From: Pomphorhynchus laevis
Taxonomy: Eukaryota; Acanthocephala; Palaeacanthocephala; Echinorhynchida; Pomphorhynchidae
NCBI GenBank assembly: GCA_012934845.2
Contig: WNNJ02002007.1
Coordinates: forward strand, 1-64,000
Length of the DNA stretch: 64,000 bases
Direction: 5' to 3'
This document shows positions 11,040 to 20,534 of the stretch, piece by piece. How positions within the stretch are numbered: the first letter of the stretch is position 1; each line of letters begins with the position of its first letter. Made by a program: the position numbers and the translations under genes. Under the pieces are notes generated by a model that did not search any database, was not told the origin of the DNA, and saw nothing but the letters and a program-made list of their open reading frames with translations.

Positions 11040-12021
11040 CCACGCACTTCCCCCGGAACCAATGCTTTGGTACGATGGAAGACCACAAACGCCACAAGTC
11101 TTTGAGCAGGAGCAGTTTGAGGCCCAGTTCCCCCACTTATGACATGTATTACAGTTGGGTAGGTAAGATCATCAGAACTCAGAACAGAAAAGCGTAATAA
11201 ATTGTACCCTAAAAAGGGGGTTAAAAGACGATTTTGCAAGAGTTTCAGCATGCTCAATAGGGGATGAACAGAAACCAACAGGAAGTGGAAATCCATTTTT
11301 CCTCATAAGAGGCCTGAAGTTAGAAATTTTGTAAACGGTTTTCAAAGCTTTGAAATCCTTATCCTCTAAATGCCGAGGAAGATTGTTTACTTTAACTGAT
11401 GCCAGAATGGGTTTAAAGTGAATCGAACCCAGATGTTTTAGTTTCGAATTAAATAAAATCTTATATTCCTTCGCAATATCAGAGGTTACGAAGGAGATTT
11501 TTATTTCAGACTCTAGAAATTTGATTGAATTGAACAAGATTCGGTTAGTATACTTATCAATAAACGGTCTTAAAAAGACATTGAATAAATTGTGCCTTTC
11601 CAGAGGTGTGACAGAGAGATTACAATCAGGTTTTTAAGTTTAGGAATTGGGGGAGTATCCCGGCTCCCGGTAGATTAACAGTAGTTAAATCACTTACTTG
11701 GTTTTCAAGATTACTAGAAAAAAATCAACTTTTTACCTTCGAAACGTCCATTTTGTTTGAGAATTTGTTTCCTTTTAAAGCCTTGTAACTGTTACTTACT
11801 TTGCTTGTATTCTTTACATAACTTATACGAACATTTCCAACCAGTTGAGATTTATTAAAAATGCGGTCGATAAATGGGTGCTTAGAACGATTAATAAAAG
11901 AAACACCGTTATAAATATCATTTTCACTTATTTTACACAACAAGCTCGACCGTATTAAAACAACCGGCGATCCTATATCATTGGTTGACATCGGTGAAGC
12001 TGCACGAGACTTTCTGGCCAC
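11040..12021 (-). pseudogene. LINE family A ORF1 (gag-like)
   Basis: The start at 12021 opens with MARKSRAASPMSTND. A middle frame (11537-11172) has PRHLEDKDFKALKTVYKISN and RPLMRKNGFPLPVGFC, typical of the pre-zinc-finger RNA-binding domain of LINE ORF1 proteins. In another frame, rc of 11060-11170 reads CNTCHKWGNWASNCSCSKTC then GVCG: a CCHC-like knuckle with Asn where His is usual, followed by a second Cys pair. The frames are offset by at least two frame changes. In the family this protein binds the element RNA. Confidence 0.65.
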
Positions 12022-12059
12022 ATTTACATAAAAATAAGGTTACAGTGACTGTTACACCT

Positions 12060-12780
12060 TCTGAATCCAGGCGAAACAATTACGGACAAAAATAGATGAA
12101 GCGTATCAGAAACTTTGACAACAGCAGATAGCATTAGTCAACAAAAGCGTCAAAATTTATCCCTTTACGATGGCCAACCGCACGCCGCTAAACGACCATG
12201 CAGAAGTTCAACAAAATGGGCTACGAATCTCTGCATTATCCACTATGATAATCAGACATATCGGCTACCACTTTATCAGACATCTCAGCAGCTTTTATAA
12301 CCTAAGCGATAACAGTACACCTTCAGGTACTTACCGCTACCGGAACACAAGATTTCTACTTCAACGGCTTAAATGGTTTTTGCGTTTGCAGAAATTTGTT
12401 GATTTTTATGGTACTTACTTGGTTTTAAAAAATTGTTTAATCCGAGACATGTCATCATAATTTAAAGGTTAAAAACCGCAAAAACTTTATTGACATCCTA
12501 ATACCGCTTATTCTTTGGCCATCACGATAAGAATAAGTTATAAAGCATTATTGCCGTCTTAGACATTATCGTAAATAGTTAGTATCAAGTTTTGATTTTA
12601 GGCTATCTAGTAAGAAACGAAAATCAGTGTTATGATATCAAATTTCGTTCCGTTTCAATGATTTAACTGTTTAATGTTGAGCGATACATAACCATGATGA
12701 TTTGACTTTAATAAAAAGACCAGTCAATTTGCGATTTTTATTCTGATTTTTATATCTGTTGGACCATAAAAATGTGTATT
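12060..12780. other. Unassigned, one low-grade coding-like patch
   Basis: Between 12115 and 12300 the plus strand has a 61-codon frame with a fairly normal amino-acid mix (QQKRQNLSLYDGQPHAAKRP), and overlapping it another frame to 12460. Neither matches a family I know. They may be remnants of another LINE leader. The rest is AT-rich with nothing recognisable. Confidence 0.3.
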
Positions 12781-12785
12781 TTAAT

Positions 12786-12865
12786 GTTCTTCTGGTTGTG
12801 GCACAACATTATACTCACAGGTTTTGTAATACGTTTGAGTATAATGTCGTGCACAACTGGAATAA
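12786..12865. repeat. Inverted pair of SINE family S tails
   Basis: A tail reading GGTTGTGGCACAACATTATA is followed, after about 20 bases, by its inverted counterpart ending TATAATGTCGTGCACAACT. Both match the 3' tail of SINE family S (for example GATAACGTCGTGCCACAACC at about 13195-13214). The two tails form a hairpin and appear to be the ends of two oppositely oriented, heavily truncated copies. Confidence 0.55.
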
Positions 12866-13029
12866 TTTCAGCACACAGATGCAATCAAGTTAAATTAAAA
12901 ACATTCATTGTAAGTGCCGGCATGAAAATCAGTGATTCTACTAGCGGATTACACACCTGTAGGTTTCTAACAGATCATTAGAATACGATCCCCTACCGAA
13001 AGTAATAAACAGAAATGTATATCTTCACC

Positions 13030-13220
13030 ACTGGAGCAGCCAGCATTGTTGATATAAAGCTAAATCGCGATACAGACGTCCTGAGTTGAAATCGGATCAG
13101 CACCATGGTACATTCAGGGTCAGCAGCTGATGAGACCTCCCAGACTGATAAGTAGCGTTCTGCTGTACCAAAAAAAGGAACAATACGTGTGAGGATAACG
13201 TCGTGCCACAACCATAAAAA
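13030..13220 (+). mobile_element. tRNA-derived SINE, family S copy 1
   Basis: The head reads GAGCAGCCAGCATTGTTGAT and continues through GATACAGACGTCCTGAGTT to a degraded B box. The body carries the family-specific CAGCAGCTGATGAGACC and GACTGATAAGTAGCGTTC segments, and the tail ends CGTCGTGCCACAACC. The same order is seen in the copies at 41228-41425 and 41518-41780. RNA polymerase III boxes inherited from a tRNA would drive transcription; a LINE would supply the reverse transcriptase. Confidence 0.65.
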
Positions 13221-13229
13221 TTTCAGCAC

Positions 13230-13950
13230 ACATATGCAATCAACTTTAATTAATATTTTGATGTATTCGGAAGAAACATCTTTAAAGTTTTTATGTATAT
13301 AAATATAAATGTCAGCCTATCTATATGACATCAAAACAATATGGAGATATTAAATGTGCAAACATAATGATTACACGATTTAAAGGGAAATGGAAATGAT
13401 GTGGACTGCGCTGGTGTACATTTTAATATAAAATGAACAATTTTTATATCTGTTAATGATAAAATTGTACGTTTTGCTTTTTGATGAGTATCAACAGCTA
13501 GCCAAATACTATTGAATATCTTTATTAGATAGCTATCCATACAAGTGGATACCAAAACGAAATCAAATAGACAATATTATATTATAAACGCCTTGAGAAT
13601 TTCTAACTCATTAGTGTCTTTATATCTCGATTTATGAGAACATGTAGCAATTTTCTAAATAATACGTTTTATGCTAAGTATTTATGTTTTAAGATAAAAT
13701 ATAAGTTTAAATGTTTTCAATTTTATTAATAAATTTTTTTAATATTATAAAACTTTAAAAAATAATGTTTTTTAATATGTGCAATTTCATGTATTGTGTG
13801 ACGGAAACAAAGAAGTATAAAGCCTTGGATTATTGATCGCTTCTCTAACACGTAGCTTTGTTTGGAATAGTAAAATTATGCTGAATTATGCGCAATTCAA
13901 CTGTCGCAATTTAAAAAATATTATCCCAGTTTTTTAACAACATTGAAAAC
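13230..13950. other. AT-rich stretch, nothing recognised
   Basis: No gene, RNA gene or repeat that I can support. Only chance-length frames occur. Confidence 0.5.
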
Positions 13951-13959
13951 TCCAAAACT

Positions 13960-14335
13960 GATTTGGAGTTTCAGTTTCTCCAAAATCTGATTTGGTACCT
14001 GGGCTATCTCTGGACTAATCTCCTTCTCAAGAGGACGTCTGCAGAGGAAAGGCTAAGGTTTCGTAAGCTCCTCGTCTCTCGTTTACCCAGCATAGTCCGC
14101 ACCGATTGGATTCTTCGGGGGGTGAAAGACCCCGGGTGGTTCAGTCGGAAGGCGGCGTGTTGGATCGGTTGGGGGGGGGCTCAGATCCCCTGGATTTAAG
14201 GCCTTGAAGAAAGGGAAGACTGCAAGAAAGAAATGAACTGTGGTTTAACTGTCACTCCTAACTGACTGTTATTACTTTTTTCTCAGTTATGTTTTTGTGA
14301 TTTAATAAAATCTTTATTATTAAAAAAAATCCATT
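13960..14335 (+). mobile_element. LINE family A 3' end, copy 3
   Basis: Plus-strand DNA from about 13970 matches the C-terminal codons and 3' UTR of family A (TAATCTCCTTCTCAAGAGGA, the GGGGGGTGAAAGACCCCGG hairpin zone, and TTGGATCGGTTGGGGGGG). The tail keeps TTTAATAAAATCTTTATTAT, giving the real 3' end of the family. Everything upstream is missing, the usual result of 5' truncation at insertion. Confidence 0.8.
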
Positions 14336-14339
14336 ATTA

Positions 14340-14950
14340 AAAATTGACCATTATTAAAAAATTTTAATTTAGAATCGAAAGGCTTATCAGCGGGAACCTT
14401 AATTGTATATGTGGTAGAACTTACGATATTAATAAATATTATTAATTATAAAAAAAATTAAAAAATCCCAGTTTTTTAACAACATTGAAAACTCCAAAAC
14501 TGATTAGTATAACAATTTCTGAAATTTAATTGCATTTTAACAATTAAATTAATTGCATTTAACAGATACGAACATTTTGGTAAATTTTGCATTTGTTCAA
14601 ACACCGCAGATAAAGAAACTGTAAATGTAATAGAACTTATATCCAGTTTTTACTTAATTAAGGGTAAAATAAAAAATATTAAATAAATTTATACTGATTA
14701 AACGTTTTATTCAAGTTTATTGTAACCAATAAACTAACCAATAATATACCAAATGTATACTTTCCATTGCCAAAATTATTCTGCCGATAGTTACTCGATA
14801 AATATTTAATTGTAACTTGTTTCTCTATTTTTTTCTTTATATTCCAAAAAATATGATGCTATTTGCTCATCTGTCAAAAATCCGTTCATGAATTCGTGAG
14901 TTATTAACGAATAAATCATTTATACATTAAAATAAATCATTTATTAATTA
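14340..14950. other. AT-rich stretch, nothing firm
   Basis: A 38-codon minus-strand frame (about 14920 down to 14805) reads EFMNGFLTDEQIASYFLEYK, which looks protein-like, but there is no family match and no clear splice context. A direct repeat of CCCAGTTTTTTAACAACATT occurs at about 13926 and 14467, on both sides of the LINE at 13960-14335; it may be a duplicated flank. Confidence 0.35.
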
Positions 14951-14963
14951 GTGATAATGTGAT

Positions 14964-15965
14964 TTGAATAAAATACTTAAAGTAATTAAAGCACATTTTA
15001 AAAAATATTGCAAGGTAATCGAAATTAATACTGGTATAAAACACTATTTCAGTATTAATTCTACAAAAGAATTTTTAGAACAGACAAAAGGAATAAATTT
15101 TCAAAATATAAATACATACGATTTTAGTACGCTTTATACAAATCTAGATTTAGTAGATATTAAAGATGCATTAGAAAAATTAATTAATCTTATATTCGGA
15201 AAAAGATATACATATATATGTTATAATAATTATAACGTCTATCTAACAAAAATTAAACCATCAAATAAATATAAATATATGGATAAAATTGAATTAATAG
15301 AATCCTTAAATATTTTGATAAATCAAAATTATTTAAAAGTAGGGACATCTATATTTAGACAAGTAAAAGGTGTTCCAATGGGTGGTAATAGTAGCCCAAT
15401 TATAGCTGACTTGTTTTTAAGCTTTATAGAATATGAATTTGTTCATAACTGTGTAAAAACTAAATCTAAACAATATAAATATATGAAATATATGTTTCGA
15501 TACATTGATGATATATGTGTATTTAATTCTAATAATTTTTATTCAATTAGTGAGCATATTTATCCAGAAAGCCTTATTCTTAACAAAACCAATATTAATG
15601 ATAAAGAAGGTGTATATCTAGATATGAACATTAAATTAACATTAACTAAAACTACTATTAATTTATATCGTAAAGATGACATATTTAAATTTACAAGAAA
15701 CATATTTTTGCATGAGCATTCATGCATACCATATAATATAAAATATAATACATTAAATAATGAAATTTTAAGAATTGCAACAATATGTAATGATATTGGC
15801 TTTCTTCAAAATCATTTAAATAATTTAATAGATACATATTTTAAACTAGGTTACTATAAAAATAACATCAAGCAGAAAATAGTAAAATATATAAATCAAC
15901 ACAATAATATAAAGAATAAATTTAAACTCTTAAGTGGCAAATTTTTATGGATGGATAATAAATAA
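14964..15965 (+). CDS. Penelope-like reverse transcriptase (partial), family N
   Basis: A 333-codon uninterrupted frame with no ATG at its beginning (the first codon here is TTG), so it is truncated at the 5' side. Motifs in order: YDFSTLYTNLDLVDIKDAL (residues about 51-70, palm motif A), FRQVKGVPMGGNSSPIIADL (about 132-151, motif B), FRYIDDICVFN (about 176-187, catalytic YIDD), ESLILNKTN, YLDMNIKLTL, then a helical C-terminus ending GKFLWMDNK. These fit Penelope-type RTs, which resemble telomerase rather than LINE enzymes. AT-biased codons match the AT-rich surroundings. No GIY-YIG domain follows the RT, which fits a lineage with an N-terminal or absent endonuclease. Confidence 0.8.
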   Translation: MNKILKVIKAHFKKYCKVIEINTGIKHYFSINSTKEFLEQTKGINFQNINTYDFSTLYTNLDLVDIKDALEKLINLIFGKRYTYICYNNYNVYLTKIKPSNKYKYMDKIELIESLNILINQNYLKVGTSIFRQVKGVPMGGNSSPIIADLFLSFIEYEFVHNCVKTKSKQYKYMKYMFRYIDDICVFNSNNFYSISEHIYPESLILNKTNINDKEGVYLDMNIKLTLTKTTINLYRKDDIFKFTRNIFLHEHSCIPYNIKYNTLNNEILRIATICNDIGFLQNHLNNLIDTYFKLGYYKNNIKQKIVKYINQHNNIKNKFKLLSGKFLWMDNK

Positions 15966-16019
15966 TATACTTTGTATTAGAATAAGATACTAGATAGTTA
16001 TTTCAGAGGAAATACATCA

Positions 16020-16115
16020 TTAGCATGTATTTGGCCCCGCTGCTATGTTGGGTAGAGGAGTTAGGGCCGAAACCTGATAGCATAGCAGTTCCTCCTGATG
16101 ACCTCTAATTCTTAT
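16020..16115 (+). ncRNA. Conserved pseudoknot-like 3' UTR structure of PLE family N
   Basis: Three complementary pairs interleave: TTTGGCCC with GGGCCGAA; CTGCTATG with CATAGCAG; GAGGA with TCCTC. The order 1-2-3-1'-2'-3' would make a pseudoknot or a set of alternative folds. The same region is kept in copies near 33220-33300, 35165-35250 and 43507-43590, where some bases change while pairing is largely retained. It carries GAAAC and CTGATGA but in the wrong order for a hammerhead. A role in 3'-end recognition or processing is inference. Confidence 0.45.
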
Positions 16116-16319
16116 TCTGATACAACGTCTGTTATTTATTAGTCAATTCATAAAAATGACGTTTATTTTAAATTTCATTTTTTTAACTTGATTTAAATTA
16201 TAGAAAATCTAAAAACAATTATTAATTTTATTATTTAATTATTAAATTTTGATTTAGCATTATTATGTTTTGTTTAGTTTATAATTATATTAAATACGTA
16301 GACTCAGTTAGCTGATTTA

Positions 16320-17065
16320 ATTCATAGTAAATGTAATAATTAACTTGGGTGTATCTTATAACAAGCTGATTTTGCTCATTTGCTTTGACCCGGTATAATA
16401 ACGAAACCGAATAAAAACAGTTATACATCATTTTTTGCATTATTTAAGCAACTTTTCAAAGCGAAATACATTATTTATTTTCTTTTGACCAAGCACATGA
16501 GCAATTTTCTTTTCAATAATTGCCTTTATTTTATGAGTTAGCAGTGGATATTTGAAGGATATCACCGGGATAATTAAATTACTTAAAATCGAATTTCTTA
16601 ATTGAATTTCGTATTTCAACTTAAACTGATTTGATAGTGTTTTATCCTCTCATTGGACAAATTTAATACTTTAAGCTTTATTAAATTAAAGCTTAAAGCG
16701 ATGGTTCAGTCAGCAACCTCCGAATCATCGAATAGTTGCTGATTAAGAAAGAAAATCCTATCATCAATCGAAAAAAGATGACGGATTCGATAGAACTCTT
16801 CGAATTTTTTGAATGACATTGCAATCTTAGGGCACAGTTATAATATGTCCACAGCCTTGTCGAACCTGAGCCCGAGCTATCCATATCCTGTTTTATGTTT
16901 TCTTTATTTGTATATTTTTTCTCGATAATTGATAATGACATTAGTTTAATGTCGACAATTTGCATGATCTTTTATTTAAGTGTATTATTATAATAATATA
17001 ATTATTAATATTATAATGATATTATTAATATTAATTATATTGAATAATATTGCATTCGGGTCAAA
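16320..17065. other. AT-rich stretch, nothing recognised
   Basis: A minus-strand frame of 90 codons (16965 to 16693) is the longest feature, but frames of this size are expected by chance at this composition and it has no recognisable motif. Confidence 0.4.
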
Positions 17066-17068
17066 AGA

Positions 17069-17304
17069 AATTGCTTTTTGGCGAAACATCCCTGAGAATT
17101 AAAACTCTTGAATTTACAATTAAATATTTCGGTTGTTCGTGCAGCCCTTTTCAATTGTATGTTATTATCATAAAAAGTATTTATTAAGATAAAACGTTTG
17201 AGAGGTAATAGCATACAATTGAAAAGGGCTGCACTAACCACCGAAATATTTAAATAAAATTTAAAGGTTTCAATTATCAGGGATGCTTCGCCAAAAAAGC
17301 AATA
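17069..17304. mobile_element. Foldback (MITE-like) element with ~95-bp arms
   Basis: The left arm runs from ATTGCTTTTTGGCGAAACAT to GCAGCCCTTTTCAATTGTAT, and the right arm is its imperfect reverse complement ending GATGCTTCGCCAAAAAAGCA. The arms differ at scattered positions and a short insertion/deletion; about 45 bases lie between them. No coding capacity. This is a non-autonomous inverted-repeat element of unknown superfamily. Confidence 0.7.
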
Positions 17305-17384
17305 TTAATTATAATTAATATTATAATTATTAAATTATAATTATAATTAATATTATATCAGCTTATATTAATATAATATCAACT

Positions 17385-17825
17385 TTGCGTTCGTCAAATT
17401 TTATTATACGCAATTTACCAAATACAGCGGATGATGAAGCTAGTGTTAAAGACATTTTATCCTCTGTAGGCATTCAAATAACTGCAAAATTTTCAATTAA
17501 GGTCCATCGACTTCCAGCCAAAAGAACAGACATTCCTCCGTGGACTTTAGTTTCAACGGACGAGGTAACGGCCAGCAACGTTTTATCAAACTCTTATAAA
17601 TTGAGAAAAGTTGATCGTTTTAGGAATGTTTATATCATGCCGGATTTTTCCCCCGAAGAGCGTGTTGCCAATCAGGTTCTGCGCAAACAGCTACAAGAGA
17701 AAAGACTTGCAAACCCAAATAGTAATTACATAATTAGAAATTTTCAAATTGTTCGTAGACCGAATAATGGAAAGGTAGGCACAACACCCGTTAATTCCTC
17801 ATTAATGGATGGGTCGTCTATATGA
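17385..17825 (+). pseudogene. LINE family B ORF1, C-terminal part
   Basis: The frame opens without ATG and includes FIIRNLPNTADDEASVKDIL, HRLPAKRTDIPPWTLVST, and the typical YIMPDFSPEERVANQVLR and YIIRNFQIVRRPNNGKV blocks. In many LINEs this DLTPEER...LR...R pattern forms the C-terminal RNA-binding domain of ORF1. The coiled-coil and N-terminus are missing, consistent with 5' truncation into the AT-rich flank. Confidence 0.65.
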
Positions 17826-17889
17826 CTATCCTCTTCTGCAAGAAGTGGTAGTCAGGTTTGTGAGCACCACAAGTCTTTTAGACTGTTAC

Positions 17890-18500
17890 TATTTAATGTG
17901 GAAGGTTTGGCGTCTTTGATCGAGCAAAGTATTGAATCCTGGTTCGATACCTTCCACGTTATGGTACTATTAGAGACCATGTTTACTAATAATTATTATT
18001 TACTTGGTTTTTATACATTTGACAATCCTGCTTTATTGGGCATTCGTGGTCGCCCCGCGGGTGGAATAATTTTAGGTTTAAATAGCGCCTTCAGGGATTG
18101 GCAATGTAGGTATTTGCTGAATTCTATACTGCTTGAAACACCTGCCATCACTTTTATCGCATGCTATTTCAAACCCACACTTATCGCGGCAGATATAATT
18201 GACGAAATTTCTCAGCTTCTTTCAACTCTAAACAGCACAGTCCCAATAATTATCGCAGGAGATTTTAATGCAAGATTCACCAGTCCAATAACATGAAAAT
18301 TGCAAATTCTTGTCAATTACTTTAAGTCTATAAATCTAAAGTTACACGTCCCTAATGAAACTTGGTCCTACGAATCTTCTACAGGTTAAAGCTGTATAGA
18401 CATCATATTTACTAACGTGCATGTAAGACATATAGGGCTAGAACTATCTTCAAAATGGGCGTTAGTTCGTAAACACAAACCTGTCTCGTGTATTTTCGAT
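17890..18500 (+). pseudogene. LINE family B endonuclease
   Basis: Motifs: LLLFNVEGLAS (N-terminal strand), VLLETMFTNN (LxET), RGRPAGGIILG (RGG-like), IIIAGDFNARF (GDFN), and after a frame change KHKPVS, the equivalent of the SDHxPV box near the end of apurinic-type endonucleases. A stop lies at 18297 after the GDFN block. The family role is target-site nicking. Confidence 0.75.
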
Positions 18501-18740
18501 TGTATATGCAACATACAATCAATATATTTGCCTCGTCAACCTAGCAGGAAATTATGTACTTCAGCAATTGATTATAGTCAAATAAATCTAGCTTTTCAAT
18601 TCCTTAGATCAGGAGAACTGGGGAACAGCATTACTTCTATAATTTCCACCCTTATATCGACTTGTAGATATGAATCCGATTATCCCAAATAAACTCATAC
18701 CTAGTAAAAACCCGCTTGGTTTAAACAGTTCCAGCAACAT

Positions 18741-20198
18741 TTGATTCAATTAAATAAAAGTTATCGGTTCGATTTAACGGCAAGGAAAGATTTTGTAGAT
18801 TTACGTAGGCTTTACGTTAAACTAGTATCGATGTATCGTAGAGAACGACGTTTAGAGATTGAACGACGGGAATTGTCTAAGGCGGAGTCGACACCGTGGA
18901 TACTTAAGAAAGCTAACATTGGAACATCTATCAGGATTCAAATAGAAAATTGGAAATCACACTTCCAATCTATTTTGCGCCATTCAATATTAGAAGACAT
19001 GCCTATACGTTTATCTTCAGTTTCATGCATAAATTCAATATACGGTTCAGATCCTCTGAATTTACCTTTTACGCCATTTGAAGTCGTAAGATCCCTATCA
19101 ATCTTAAAAGATCATAAAGCTGCCGGGTTAGATCAATTATGCGTAGAACAGTTAAAGTCGACTATCGATATTTTGATAGACTACTAGACAGAACTTTTCA
19201 ATCTACTTCTTGCAGGTCATCCGTTTCCGATTTCGTGGCGCGACGGTGTAATTAAGATCCTGCATAAGGGTAAAGGTGACTATGATTCACTGGATGCGTA
19301 CAGGGGGATTGCGATATTGAATCACAGTTATAAGTTATTGACTCATATAATGTATATGCGCCTTATTAAGTTTCGCGAGCATCTCTTACCTACGGAGCAG
19401 TATGGATTCCGCCCGAAAAGGTCAACGTCCGATGCAATAAAGCATGTCCGTGACGAAGTCACCAATTGTTTCGCTAATCGTAGACCGTTGTATGCTACTT
19501 TTGTTGACTTTGAGCGAGCATTTGACACAGTGAATCGTTCTTTGTTACTTGATAAACTTTCCACCAGAGTGTCCGTTAGTGGTCGTTTTTTGTATCTTAT
19601 TTATTCTGTGCTTCAGCCTAATCGCCTTAAAGTATCTGATGGTATCAACACATCTGATTTCTTTTTTGCTAATCGCGGTGTTTTACAGGGAGATCCACTC
19701 AGCCCTATATTATTTTCCTTTTTTGTTATGGATTTGCCTATGCATCTTCGTCATGCATCGAATGAAGTCTCTTGTACCCTCTATGCCGACGATCTAGTAA
19801 TATTAGCCAAAGATCTTTTATCCGCTCAAAGTGCGTTAGATGCTCTGTCATCCTATTGTTTATCAAATCAGTTGACGGTGAATGTAAATAAATCGAAAGC
19901 CCTTAAATTTCGGTTAGGTGGACCTTTGCGTCGATGTGACATGCTGAGAATAGGGAATGTAGATTTAGAATTCTGCAATAGTTACAATTATTTGGGAGTA
20001 TTACTTTCGTCGAAATGGTCATTTACTGAACACCTACATCGTAAATCCTCGAAATTAGTTGTAGCAACCTCTTATGCAAAAAAACTTAGGTTCTTTATCT
20101 TTCTCAGGAGCCTTCCGGTATTTTCGGAGTATGTTGCTTCCCATAGTTTCATATGCTTTGCCAGTTATCTGGTCGGATTTAAGTCCCTTCAATTTTGA
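18741..20198 (+). pseudogene. LINE family B reverse transcriptase
   Basis: Motifs: FEVVRSLSILKDHKAAGLDQ (RT0/1), YRGIAILNHSYKLLTHIM, LPTEQYGFRPKRSTSDAIKH, ATFVDFERAFDTVNRSLLL (motif A), NRGVLQGDPLSPILFSFFV (motif B), CTLYADDLVILAK (catalytic YADD), VNVNKSKALKFRLGG (motif D), YLGVLLSSKWSF (thumb). A stop at about 19185 splits the start from the core frame at 19317-20198. Catalytic residues of the core are intact. The last 50 codons diverge into a short end, probably because of a frame change. Confidence 0.85.
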
Positions 20199-20449
20199 AA
20201 AATCTGTCACTATCCGATATTGACAGTAGGAGAAAATTTTGAAATACAACTTATAAAATTGATAAACTTTTGGTGTATTTATTGTTTACCCAGTACCGAA
20301 AAGTAAAGAGGTATAATAAATTCTCTCATTATTATTACTAGAATAATGATGATTCTATAATTTATTATATTATAATTAATATAACTTAATTATATTATAT
20401 TACTTATTCTATAATATAACTTATTATATTATAATTATTTAATATGATA

Positions 20450-20530
20450 ATTATTTTCTATAGCATTCAGCTATCGAAAACCTGCTAATTTTTAAGAAAT
20501 GCTTTTTACTCTTTCCTTACAATAAAAAAT
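20450..20530 (+). repeat. Short hairpin repeat, family H copy 2
   Basis: Contains ATAGCATTCAGCTATCGAAAA followed on this strand by a CTTTTTACTCTTTCC box, matching in part the other family H copies. The CTGATGA part is degraded here. Confidence 0.4.
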
Positions 20531-20534
20531 TAAG

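Larger units (their letters stand above)
8400..12045 (-). mobile_element. APE-type LINE family A, copy 1, nearly full length
   Basis: The minus-strand element shows, in order, an ORF1 region (12021 down to about 11040) ending in a zinc-knuckle-like segment, an apurinic-type endonuclease (about 10960 to 10480), a reverse transcriptase (about 9850 to 9050), a C-terminal region (8972 to 8649) and a GC-rich 3' UTR with a CCCCGAAG hairpin zone. Several stops and frame changes break both ORFs. A second copy at 26530-27788 is very similar over the 3' third, so the family moved fairly recently. I place it broadly in the Jockey/R1/I assemblage; the exact clade is uncertain. Confidence 0.85.
14950..16318 (+). 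mobile_element. Penelope-like element family N, best copy
   Basis: It contains a long reverse-transcriptase frame (to 15965), a structured 3' UTR segment (16020-16115) and a 3' end marked by the 22-base motif starting TACGTAGACTCAGTTAGCTG at 16295. The 5' part (leader and N-terminal RT fingers) is missing. At least eight other fragments of the family lie in this window. The protein resembles the RT of the Naiad/Chlamys-like branch of Penelope elements; no endonuclease is visible in this copy. Confidence 0.75.
17380..20330 (+). mobile_element. APE-type LINE family B
   Basis: In order: an ORF1 C-terminal part (17385-17825), an endonuclease (17880-18500), an RT (18741-20000) and a C-terminal part (to 20198), followed by a short 3' UTR ending near TCATTATTATTA. 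The frames are split by several stops and shifts, so this single copy is inactive. The sequence is less AT-rich than its neighbours. The RT resembles the Jockey/R1/RTE-X-like range; I cannot fix the clade. Confidence 0.85.

Noticed and set aside
16020-16115. Family N 3' UTR as a permuted hammerhead
   Set aside because: GAAAC precedes CTGATGA, but the bases next to them cannot form the required stem II in any permutation I tried; described instead as an interleaved structure.
16693-16965. 90-codon minus-strand frame as a gene
   Set aside because: At this A+T content several frames of this size are expected by chance in 64 kb, and it has no motif or splice context.
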